Shown one piece after another: positions 21,183-30,751 of a DNA stretch of 64,000 nucleotides. The stretch comes from Hemerocallis citrina (Eukaryota; Streptophyta; Magnoliopsida; Asparagales; Asphodelaceae). Position 1 is the stretch's first letter. Every line of letters begins with the position of its first letter. The stretch covers positions 181,682,175 to 181,746,174 of the forward strand of contig CM030362.1 in assembly GCA_017893485.1 (NCBI GenBank), given 5' to 3'. The translations under genes were made by a program, and so were the position numbers. The notes below the pieces were generated by a model. It saw only the letters and a program-made list of their open reading frames with translations. It was not told the origin of the DNA and made no database searches.

Positions 21183-21189
21183 ATTTATA
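21183..21189 (-). promoter_or_regulatory. Probable TATA box of the antisense gene in A
   Basis: On the minus strand ACTATAAATCTTCACCCCCC lies about 195 bp before the start codon at 20990. The D copy has a matching but altered sequence (TTGTAAATC then a C-run) at 47655-47680, in the same place relative to its gene. This suggests an own promoter running against the LTR transcript. Confidence 0.55.
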
Positions 21190-22431
21190 GTAAAAAGGAA
21201 CGTCCCTTGGACTTCCAAACGAAAGTTCGTGACTTTTGGGCTGCTCTCGAAACGTCGCAAAGGCCCATCACCACTGCCTTCCTCGCCAAGTCAGCTAGTT
21301 CGGCGCAATGGGATCGGAATCCGAGCAAGTGCCTTCCCGAGCCTGCAAACGGGGAAAACTTACTTTCATCCAGCGGCTCGGGTTGCACCACATCGCTCGG
21401 ACGACTGGACCCTCGGACGCCCCACCTATGTCTAAAGGAACCGGAAAAAGTTTTGATTCACAGCTTTAAGGCACCGCCCTCGGCGAGCACCCCCCGGGCC
21501 CTGTTCTCGGTCGGTATCCCGCCGACCCACGGGCCCGGTCAAAAACAGATCGGCACTCCCCCCGTCTCTAACTCCTCCGAGTTGACATTCGTTAGAAGCT
21601 ATCAGCCCGGAAGGAAGACAGAGATGGGAGGGGGCCTATCAACACCCGGAGATCGGAAGAAGCAAACCATTCCGAGCCAGTCGATTGCAACTGCAAAGGT
21701 TCGGCATGCTCTGGCAACCGCGCCTTCACAGTTGCAAACAACTTGCCCGGAACGCCCTTCATTTCTTCCGGAAGAACGACCGCTCGTCCTTCCGACGAAC
21801 TCACCCCTCGGACTCGGACATGGATGATCACCTCTCCCGCCAAGATCTCTGCCGACCCTGACAAGAGTAGGCAGAAGATCTTGGTGGGAGAACGACCACC
21901 CGTCCCTCCGAAGCAGCTCACACCCCGGGTCCGGACTACGGTCGTCGCCACTACTGCCTCATTCTCTCCCGCTCCTGACATCCCCTTCGGAACCGTAAGG
22001 AATGGGAGAAGAACAAGGCAACAGGGCAACCACCCGTCCTTCCGAAGTAACTCATCCCTCGGGTCCGAACCATAGTCGTCACCACTACTGCCTTATTCCA
22101 CCCCGCTCCTGACATCCACTTTGGGGCCGTCAGGAACGGGAGAAGAAAAAGGCAAAAGAGCGACAACCCCCTCGGACCTCGAAAGACAAGTTACCCAAGG
22201 CCAATGCCCCCGAAGTTTGAAACTCTACATTTGGTGCGATTGAAATGACAAAGGGAGTGGAGTACTTATAAGCTCCCCTCCAAGGTCCAGCCATTATGAC
22301 CCTCGGAATTTGAAACGCCACGCATTAATTGAAGGAGTTGTCCTTAATGAACTTGGGAAAATGGAACGCCGCGCGAACACAGAAGCACCATTAATGCCCT
22401 TGGGAACAAGATCGTCTCGAGACAGAGTACG
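21190..22431 (+). other. Non-coding 3' region of A upstream of the antisense gene
   Basis: No protein is seen on either strand. Three degenerate tandem copies of about 120-133 bp occupy about 21775-22160 (blocks like CGTCCTTCCGAAGTAACTCA at 21780, 21900 and 22033). The rest is unique sequence that shares short pieces with the 223-bp repeat. Confidence 0.6.
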
Positions 22432-23340
22432 CCACATCGCTCGACCTGCCGAGACCGCCTGTCTCCGGACGGATTCCGAGCAAGTGCCTTCCCAAGCTCG
22501 CAAATGGGGAAAACTCACTTTCCCCTCAAGAATCACGCCTGATCTCGATCAGACGGCCCAGATCTCGCCGAGGACACTAAACGACAAGATAGTGTTTTCT
22601 TGAAAAATGCGCCCGCCTAGAGATGCGCGCCGTCATCCAACGGCTCAGACTGCGCCACGTCGCTCGTCCTGCCGAGACCCCTTGTCTACGGTCGGATTCT
22701 GAGCAAGTGCCTTTCCGAGCTCGCAAACGGAGAAAACGCATTTTCTCCTCAACTTTCGCGCATGATCTCAATCAGACGGCCCAGATCTCGCCGAGAACAC
22801 TAAACGACAAGATAGTGTTTTCTTGAGAAATGTGCCTGCCTAGAGATGCGCGCCGTCATCCAACGGCTCAGACTGCCCCACGTCGCTCGTCCTGCCGAAA
22901 CCCCCTGTCTTCGGTCGGAAGCCGAACAAGTGCCTTTCCGAGCTCGCCAAACGGAGAAAAAAAGTGTCCGAGACCCCCTGTCTCCGGTCGGATGCCGAGC
23001 AAGTGCCTTCCCGAGCTCGTAAATGGAGAAAAAAAGACACCGAGCTACTACGACCGTTGGATCTTTTAGAAATTCACGCTCCTAATGATGAACGGTCCAG
23101 ATTGAGCGCCGAGGTCACTAAACGACAAGATAATGTTTTCTTGGGAAACGTGCCGCCATCGGATGGCTCAGATTGCGCCACGTCGCTCGGATCGCCGAAC
23201 CCCCTAGTCTCCGGTCGGCAGCCGAGCAAGTGCCATTCCGAGCTCGAAAATGGAGAAAAAAGACGCCGAGCGATGGAGACCGTCAGATCTCCCAGAAAAT
23301 CACGCTCGACGATGATCAGAGGTCCAGATTGCGCCACACC
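22432..23340 (+). repeat. Four tandem 223-bp repeats in A
   Basis: The block CCACGTCGCTCG recurs at 22432, 22655, 22878 and 23178 (223, 223 and 300 bp; the third unit contains a short internal duplication). Each unit holds CTAAACGACAAGATAGTG. They precede the polypurine tract of A. Confidence 0.88.
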
Positions 23341-23725
23341 ATAAATCAGTATTAAAAATCGTTTTTTATTTATTTAATTCGTTTTATTTATTTAAAAATT
23401 GCGAAAAAATTGCAAAAAAATTCGGGAAAATTAATTAAAAAGTTTGACTGTTTTTTGAGCCCCTGAATAAACAATTATTGCCTAGAATGTACAGTTAAGG
23501 CCCCCGAACAATTAGTAAACACATCGCAAAATTAAATAAATAATCCGAGAAAAATAGATGAAAGACGCCAAATACTCGATAAGGCTGGAGAACAACACAT
23601 GGCATCAAAAAGTTACCTCACTACCCCCTTCGAGATTCTAAGTCCACCATATGGACTCCGATACAACTCCACTAGCACACAAAACAGTCAAACTACTCCT
23701 CAAAGACTGATCACGCTCAATCTTT
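23341..23725 (+). other. AT-rich spacer before the polypurine tract of A
   Basis: About 385 bp with no ORF and no repeat that I can see. It leads to the polypurine tract. Confidence 0.6.
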
Positions 23726-23741
23726 AGGAGTGGGGGGCTCG
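23726..23741 (+). other. Polypurine tract of A
   Basis: AGGAGTGGGGGGCTCG abuts the 3' LTR. In the family it primes plus-strand DNA synthesis. Confidence 0.8.
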
Positions 23742-24339
23742 TGATATGGCTAAAAATGGGGTTAAATCGGAACCGTCCAGATTGGGCACGAATCTTGATG
23801 CTCGGGGGTAAAAAGGTAATTTCACATACAAGTGGATCCAAAACGGGTATTGGGTCTCCTTCTCACAGAACCAGCAACCCGCGAACGCATCCACTTTAAC
23901 TGGGCACGAGTCCCGACCCGATACAAGCCCAGTTCACCAAGAGGAGAATCAGGGCCATTGATTTGACTAGATCAAATCAACAGGCCTGATTGACTCCCAC
24001 CAGGGAATCAGGGGCTAATTTCCCAGAACAAAATAGGAGGATTTTCCTCCTGGCTGTTAGGCAGGAAATCAGGCCCCTAACCGTTCCAAAGGCGACTATA
24101 AATACAACCCCTCTACCACCGTGACCAGGTTAATCACTTTTTTCATCACTTAAGCTCTTTTCTTAATCTTTCCTGATTACTGACAAGAGCGTCGGAGGGT
24201 GCGTCGCCGGAATCAACCCCGGTGTTTCGCACTTCGTTGCAGGTCGCGGCAGGAGCAAGAAGGCGGAGTCAACTGTTCAGGTTCTTCTCGGACTCACAAA
24301 TTCTATCTGTTTACCCCCACACCGAAATCAGCGGTAACA
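23742..24339 (+). mobile_element. 3' LTR of A
   Basis: It is 598 bp and differs from the 5' LTR at nine positions by eye. The TATA box is at 24097-24105. It is followed directly by the duplicated target cctat, which restores the TATA box of D. Confidence 0.95.
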
Positions 24340-24344
24340 CCTAT

Positions 24345-24689
24345 AAATACCAGGCCTTCTACTTCCTTCAAAGGTAATCAATCTTTCCCCTCTAAAACCC
24401 TAGCTACTATTGCTTTCCAGTAACTGACTAGATCGTCGGAGGGCCTGCCACCGGTATCTCTCCCAGTATTTCTAGGCAGAGTGCAGGTACACAAGACCGA
24501 GCTGAGCCCCCAGATCCGAGCCGAGCTTACTGGATCCGTGCCGAGCATCCGACCTCCACTTCACTCCTACTACTTTGGAGTCACTCCCTCAGCCGAGGGT
24601 CGGACGTATAGCCAGTACCGCGACTTCCACTTTACAAATTGAGAGAAATTAAACTTGTTGCAGCCACACCCCAAAAACAAACCGCATCA
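24345..24689 (+). mobile_element. 5' LTR of D, right part
   Basis: This matches 49769-50113 with about 32 differences in 345 bp. Together with 9104-9275 it makes a 517-bp LTR ending CCGCATCA. The D TATA box (TATAAATAC) is intact at 24342-24350, overlapping the target duplication of A. Confidence 0.93.
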
Positions 24690-24692
24690 GGT

Positions 24693-24710
24693 TGGCTCCG
24701 TCTGTGGGAA
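24693..24710 (+). other. Primer binding site of D
   Basis: TGGCTCCGTCTGTGGGAA lies 3 bp after the LTR, at the same spacing as in A and E. It differs from the A site at one base. Confidence 0.75.
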
Positions 24711-26229
24711 CACCTCGGTACTGACCCCAGTCCGACCCCGGCCATTAACGTCATCCCCTCAATCCGAGCTCTCGATTGGCACCCAAGGCTAGAAGATCTG
24801 TCACCTCTGCACGTCGTCCGGATGCTCCTCCCCAGGACTTCTCTACCGACACTTATGGATCAAACCATTCGACGGTCAATGGCGAACCCAGGCCGGAAAC
24901 TTCTCGCTCGGTCGCGATCGACCTGTGTCGGGTCATCCAGAACTGACAAGCCAGTCGAACTAGGGGAGGGGCCGCTTCCAACTCAGTCTAGAACCATCCC
25001 AGGCAACCTTCCTGAGAGCGGGAGCCGGAGCTCAGTCGCGCAGACCGAAGGCCGTCACCCCAACGCGACCCAGCCAGACAAGCTCCAGTCACCCGCCGTG
25101 AGTTCCAAAACTTCCAGAACGATATCCTGTAGGCCATCTTAGGGACCCCGTAAACGAGACACTCCGCCACTCTCACTCTCGGTCAGAAGCCAGAGCCAGC
25201 GAGTCTTACCGCCTAACCCGCCCGCCAGAACGTGACGAGGACGTCTTGCGATGCCTACAGGAAATGGAGAACCACCTCGACCACTTCGGCTAGAGCGGCC
25301 CGAGGGCGGCTTAGGGTCATAGGCCGACCCGACCTCCTTTCTCCGCGGTAATCTTACAAGCATAAATACCCCAGAACTTTCGACCTCCTCAGCTCGAGAC
25401 TTACGATGGCGAGGGTGATCCTGCTGATCACATGGAGGGTTTCAAGACCCTCATGATGATTCACAGCGCTTCGGATCCCCTCCTATGTTGTGCCTTCCCC
25501 GCCACCCTCCGGGGTCCGGCTTGGGAATGGTTCTCTGAGCTTATCTCCGGCTCGATCTACTCGTTCGACCAGCTGGAGGACAACTTTCTTACCCACTTCG
25601 TGACCAATAGGAAGGCCAAAAAGACAAGCGCGTCCCTACTGGACCTCTGGCAGAAGGAAGGGGAGTCACTCCGACAGTTCGTCCGAAGGTTCACCACAGA
25701 GGCGAGGTCTGTCTCCTCCCTCGATGCTGGGGTCGTCTCGGCAGCCTTCCGACACAACTTCCAACACGGCCAGTTAAAGGCGTCCTTATCCAAGAAGCCC
25801 CCTCTTGATTTCCCTGACCTGCTCAACCGGGTCGAGAATTATATTTGGCCGGAGGAGGCCCTAAATTCCTAGGACACCAAAGAAGTCCCGGGGAAGGGAA
25901 AGCGCAAGGCCGATGAGGCCGAGCCAGCCAAGAAGGTTCCAAAAGACGGGACCGGCATGAAGAGGGTCCCTCCGATCCCGCATTTCGAGAGATACATGCC
26001 ACTGACACAAAATGTGTCGGCCATCCTACTAGCCATCAAAGATAGGGACCTCATCCAAATGCCCCCTCAACCAACCAGCAACAAGAAAAGGGACCAGTGG
26101 TTCTACTGTCGTTTCCACCGGGACAACGGGCACGACACCGACTACTGCCTGGCCTTGAAGTACGAAATCAAGGCCTTCATCCAACGAGGGTATCTTCGAG
26201 AATTCACCCAGGACGATGCCCGGGACTGA
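24711..26229 (+). pseudogene. gag: gag of D
   Basis: The N-terminal part (24711-25380) is out of frame in several places. From about 25387 the capsid domain is clear (LETYDGEGDPADHMEGFKTL, then GPAWEWFSELISGSIYSFDQ near 25520, then KKPPLDFPDLLNRVEN). A TAG at 25870-25872 interrupts it. The zinc knuckle YCRFHRDNGHDTDYC at about 26107-26150 keeps the C-X2-H-X4-H-X4-C pattern. A stop at 26227 ends the frame. It is closer to the gag of E than to that of A, in line with their shared LTR family. Confidence 0.88.
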
Positions 26230-27342
26230 AGGGATACGAGGAACCGTAGGCCTTCTCCTTCTCGCGCCCCCAAACAGCATCCCGAGCAGGACCCAGAGTT
26301 CGAAGAGACCGGAGGCCAAGCCATTTTACACTGCGTCCATGGGGAGCCTATGGGAGGGAATTCTAGTACTTCCCACAAGGAGTTCATCCGAGAGGTAAAC
26401 GCCATCCGAGACCTCCCTTCCCCCAGGTCCAGCAGCTTCCTGTCTCTTTCTTGGGGGAAGATCTGGAGGGGGTCCGGCTCCCGCACTGCGATGCGCTCGT
26501 CATCAGCCTCATCATGGCAAACTATGAGGTCTGTTGGATCCTCGTGGACAACGGGAGCTCGGTGAACATCTTCTTCCTGGAAGCATTTGAGAACCTCAAG
26601 CTCCCTCGAGATAAGCTGAACCAGCCGGGTACACCCTGCACAGGTTCTTTGGCATCCCGGTGCCATAGAGGGGATCGTGACCTTGGATGGCACTGCCGGT
26701 ACGACCCCCCATAGACGGACCGAGTCGATGGACTTCATGGTTGTGAATGTCAAAGCGACTTACAACGCCGTCCTCGGCCGACCAGGGCTCTGCTCCTTCC
26801 AGGTTGTTCCCTCGGTGTACCACCTGAAATTGAAGTTCCCCACCGAGTCAGGTGTCGGGGTCGTTCGTTGGAACCAAGAGGCAGCACGATCGTGCTATAT
26901 GACAGTTGTCAAGGGCGGTGTCTTTCCCTTGGACGCCGTCGAACTGCAACCCGAAAGGAGCCAACCAGAACCCGAACCTACGGATGAACTAGAAGAAGTC
27001 TCGTTCAAGACGGAAGACAACTCAATGTGGTTCCACGTGAGCTGCTCCCTCACGCCCGACCGAAAGTCTGACCTAATCGGCTGCATTCGCCGCAACATCG
27101 ACCTCTTCCCTTGGAAGCCATCCGACATGCCCGGCATCTCTGAAGACCTGATCATGCACAGACTAATTGTGGTTCCTGGCTTGAAGCCGATCGTCCAGAA
27201 GCGACATAAGTTCGCCCCGGAGAGGCAGCAAGCTTTGAAAGCGGAGGTATACAAACTATTGTCTGCCCGGTTCATCCAAGAGGTCAGCTACCCTGAGTGG
27301 CTGGCGAATATCGTGATGGTGAGAAAGGCAAGCGGAAGTTAG
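26230..27342 (+). pseudogene. pol: pol of D: protease and start of RT
   Basis: Frames change at about 26440 and 26650. The protease signature ILVDNGSSVNIFFLEAFENL is intact at about 26540-26590. Then come SMDFMVVNVKATYNAVLGRP and the N-terminal RT segment (RHKFAPERQQALKAEV, EVSYPEWLANIVMVRK). TAG at 27340-27342 replaces the Trp seen at this point in A. Confidence 0.88.
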
Positions 27343-28660
27343 AGGATCTGCATAGACTTTAGGACTTGAACAAGGCATGTCCCAAAGATCCGTTCTCTCT
27401 CCCGAGCATCGATACTCTGATCAACGCAACGTCGAGTCACGAGATTTTGTCCTTCATGGATGCCTTCTCGGGCTACAACCAGACCCGAATGTTTCCCCCA
27501 GATTTAGCCAAGACGTCCTTCGTCACCGACCAAGGTCTCTACTGCTACCGGGTTATGCTCTTTGGGCTGAAGAACGCCGGTGCTACCTATCAGAGGCTCG
27601 TCAACCGAGTCTTCAAGGACCAGATTGGTCGCAACATGAAAGTGTACGTCGATGACATGCTCATCAAAATCCAGTAAGGACATGACCACGTCACCGACTT
27701 GGAAGAAGCCTTTGGCATCCTTCGGACCCACAATATGAGGCTTAATCCGGACAAGTGCGCGTTTGGCATCTCCTCAGGAAATTTACTCAGGTTTGTCATC
27801 TGCCAGTGCGGCATCGAGGCGAACCCCGAGTAGATCCGGGCCAGAATAGACATGGCCCCTCCGAGAAACATCAAGGAAGTCCAGCGGCTCACCGGAAGAC
27901 TGGCAGCCATCGGCCATTTAGAGAAGTCCCTCCCATTCTTCAAAGCTCTGCACAGAACCGGAGGCTTCGAATGGGGCACTCAGCAGTAGGAAGCGTTCGC
28001 CCAATTGAAAGAGTACCTCGCCAATCCTTCGCTCCTTAGCAAACCTGAGCCGGGTGAGCCTCTCTGGCGTTATCTTTCGACGCCGAAAAGCATACTCAGT
28101 GCTGTTCTCGTTCGAGAAGAAGACGGAGTCCAAAAGCTATTGTACTATGTGAGCAAAGTCTTGCTCTCGGCCGAGACCAGATATGCGAAAATGGAGAAGG
28201 TGGCATACGCCCTGGTCATGGCTGCACGGAAGTTCCACCCTTATTTCCAAGCTCACACAATTCAGGTCCTTACGGACCAGCCTCTGAAAGCCGTCCTTCA
28301 CAAGCCCGAGAGCTCCGGCCACCTGGTTAAGTGGTCGATCGAGCTCAGTCAATACGACATCGGCTATCAACCAAGGACATCAATCAAAGGATATGCCCTC
28401 GCCAAATTCATCATGGAATGCACCATCTCAAAGCAACCCGAAAGTGGGGAGGCTGACCAGACGTTGGGAAGTTTACGTCGACGGCTCTTCTTGCGAAGCG
28501 GGGAGTGACGCGGGCATCATTTTGCGAGGACCAGACAACTTCCTTCTCCAATATTCCCTCCACCTCAACTTCCCAGCCTCTAATAATGAGGCCGAATATG
28601 AAGTTATGATCGCGGGACTCACCCTAGCACACCAGGCAGGTGCAATTCTTCTAGAAACAC
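27343..28660 (+). pseudogene. pol: pol of D: RT, RNase H and partial second RNase H
   Basis: A one-base loss near 27362 shifts the frame just before NKACPKD. The RT core follows (FMDAFSGYNQTRMFPPDLAK, YRVMLFGLKNAGATYQRLV, KVYVDDMLIK near 27640). Stops occur at 27675, 27831 and 27988. RNase H is at about 28005-28430 ([20 protein letters not shown]). The second RNase H starts near 28465 (VYVDGSSCEAGSDAG, NNEAEYEVMIAGL) and is cut off at about 28655 by an internal deletion. Confidence 0.88.
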
Positions 28661-29364
28661 ATCATCTGCCGGTTCGTAATTCTGCACATACTCATCACGG
28701 ATAATGGGACCCAGTTCGCGGGTAAGAATTTTAGAAAGTTCTGCGAGGATCCGGAATCCAGCAATGCTTCTCCTCGGTGTGCCACCCGCAGTCGAACGAT
28801 CAGGTCGAGAACGCGAACTGCCAAATCCTTGACGGTTTGAAGAAATGGCTTGATAATTCTTCCAAGGGAATATGAGTCAACGAGTTGCCGAGCGTTCTCT
28901 AGGCCCATCGAACGACGAAGAGGATCCCCACGGGAGAGTCGCCATTCAATCTGACTTACAGCGCGAAGGCAGTAATTCCCTTCGAGATCGAGCTCCCTTC
29001 GCCCCGAATCATAGCCTTTAATGAAGAAAGTAACTCGGCGCAACTGCGCACCAGTCCGGACCTCATAGACGAGGTCAGGAAAAAATCTGCCATCAGGAGG
29101 AACACATACCAGCAGAGGATCGAGAAGTTCTACAACAAAAGGGTACGTCCTACCAACATCAAGCTGGGGGACCATGTCCTCCGAAAGCTCGCAATGTCTA
29201 ACCCCGACCAAAAGAGGAAGCTGGCTCCAAACTGGGAAGGTCCATACAAAGTTTCTGAAGTTGTACATCCCAGTACATACTGCCTTACCGACCCGGAGGG
29301 CAAGGCTGTGAAGAGACCCTGGAACGCGGAGCACCTTATCAAATTCCTCGAAGGAGAGGATTAG
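28661..29364 (+). pseudogene. pol: pol of D: integrase C-terminal two thirds
   Basis: The sequence resumes inside the integrase core (ICRFVILHILITDNGTQFAG near 28668-28725), so the zinc finger and first catalytic Asp are gone. Compared with A about 0.85 kb is missing. After frame breaks the C-terminal domain is open from about 28921 to the stop at 29362-29364, with the GPY/F motif NWEGPYKV and the end HLIKFLEGED. It aligns with 15230-15681 of A. Confidence 0.85.
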
Positions 29365-29491
29365 CCCTTGTAGATACCCTCATGTAAATTATAAAATGTA
29401 ATCGGCACCTCGTGCCTTGTTTTCTAAAGTTAATATGATGTAATCATTTACCCCTCTTGGCCTCATGCCAGCTTTCTTAAAACAAAGTTTG

Positions 29492-29701
29492 GGCTCGATG
29501 CTCGGATGGCACCGCGAACCAAAAAAACTTCTCCTACAAGTTTTTGGCTCAATGCTCGGATGACACCGTGAGCCACAAAAACTTCTCCCACAAGTTTTCG
29601 GCTCGGCGCTCGGATGACACAGTGAGCCACAAAAGCTTCTCCTACAAGCTTAAGGCTCAGTGCTCGGATGACATCACGAGCCACAATAGCTTCTCCCAAA
29701 G
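29492..29701 (+). repeat. 54-bp tandem repeats of D, left array
   Basis: Units like GGCTCGGCGCTCGGATGACA recur every 54 bp (29492, 29546, and on), about four copies. The same unit forms the large array at 47905-49085, on the far side of the antisense gene. Confidence 0.85.
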
Positions 29702-30751
29702 TATGGGGGCTCGGCATCGACCTCGAGCAAGGCCTAGGCTATTTCAAGCCCTGCAACCCTTACGCTCGGCGATGTCCTCCAGTTATACTTGTACCATCTA
29801 CTCGAGAACAGGTATGGGGGCTTAGCATCGACCTCGAGCAAGGCCTTGGCTTTTTCAAGCCATGCAAACTTTACGCTTTGTGATGACCTCCAGCTACACT
29901 CATAACAGCTTCTACTAAAGTATGGGGGCTCGGCATCGACCTCGAGCAAGGCCTGGGCTTTTCCAAGTCCTGCGACCCTTACGCTCAGCGATGACCTCCA
30001 GCTACACTCGTACCATCTACCTGAGAACAGGTATGGGGGATCGGCATCGACCTCGAGAAAGGCCCTGACTTATTCAAGTCCTGTGACCTTTACGCTCGGC
30101 GATGACCTCCAGCTACACTCATAACAACTTCTTCTAAAGTATGGGGGTTCGGCATCGACCTCGAGCAAGGCCTGGGCTTTTTCAATCCCTACGACCCTTA
30201 CGCTCGGCGATGACCTCCAGCTACACTCGTACTATCTACCCGAGAATAGGTATGGAGGGTCGGCATCGACCACGAGCAAGGCCTTAGCTTTTTCAAGCCA
30301 TGCAAACTTTACGCTCGGCGATGACCTCCAGCTACACTCATTACAGCTTCTCCTAAAGTATGGGGGCTCGGCATCGACCTCGAGTAATGCCTAGGCTTTT
30401 TCAAAACCTGCGACCCTTATGCTTGGTGATGACCTCCAGCTACACTCGTACTATCATACTCGAGAACAAGTATGGGGGCTCGGCATCGACCTCGAGCAAG
30501 GCCTTGGCTTTTTCAAGCCCTGCGACCTTTACGCTCGGCGATGACCTCCAGCTACACTCATAACAGCTTCTCTTAAAGTATGGGGGCTCGGCATCTACCT
30601 CGAGCAAGGCCTGGGCTTTTTCAAGCCCTGTGACCCTTACGCTCGGCGATGACCTTTAGCTACACTCGTACTATCTATCCGAGAACAGGTATGGGGGCTC
30701 GGCATCGACCTCGAGCAAGGCCTTGGCTTTTTCAAGCCCTGCGACCTATGC
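29702..30751 (+). repeat. 108/111-bp tandem repeats of D with alternating higher-order structure
   Basis: Units beginning TATGGGGGCTCGGCATCGAC start at 29702, 29813, 29921, 30032, 30140, 30251, 30359, 30471, 30579 and 30690. Spacings alternate 111, 108, 111, 108, 111, 108, 112, 108, 111. The two unit types differ in their last 25 bp (CATAACAGCTTCTCCTAAAG-like against ACCCGAGAACAGG-like). The array is cut by element B. Confidence 0.92.

Larger units (their letters stand above)
9276..24339 (+). mobile_element. Element A: complete 15,064-bp Tat-type Ty3/gypsy retrotransposon
   Basis: A has 598-bp LTRs at both ends, a perfect target duplication cctat (9271-9275 and 24340-24344), a primer site and a polypurine tract. 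Order on the plus strand: gag, protease, RT, RNase H, second (archaeal-type) RNase H, integrase. The 3' region from 15682 holds 110-bp and 223-bp tandem repeats and an antisense gene cluster (16924-20990). The dual RNase H and the antisense extra ORF are known traits of the Tat lineage. The LTRs differ at 9 sites with no indels (1.5%), which implies a young insertion. Each pol domain is nevertheless broken by at least one stop or frameshift. Confidence 0.95.

Noticed and set aside
29702..30751. Possible CRISPR-like array
   Set aside because: The units are 108-111 bp with no short repeats separated by unique spacers, and the setting is a plant retrotransposon.
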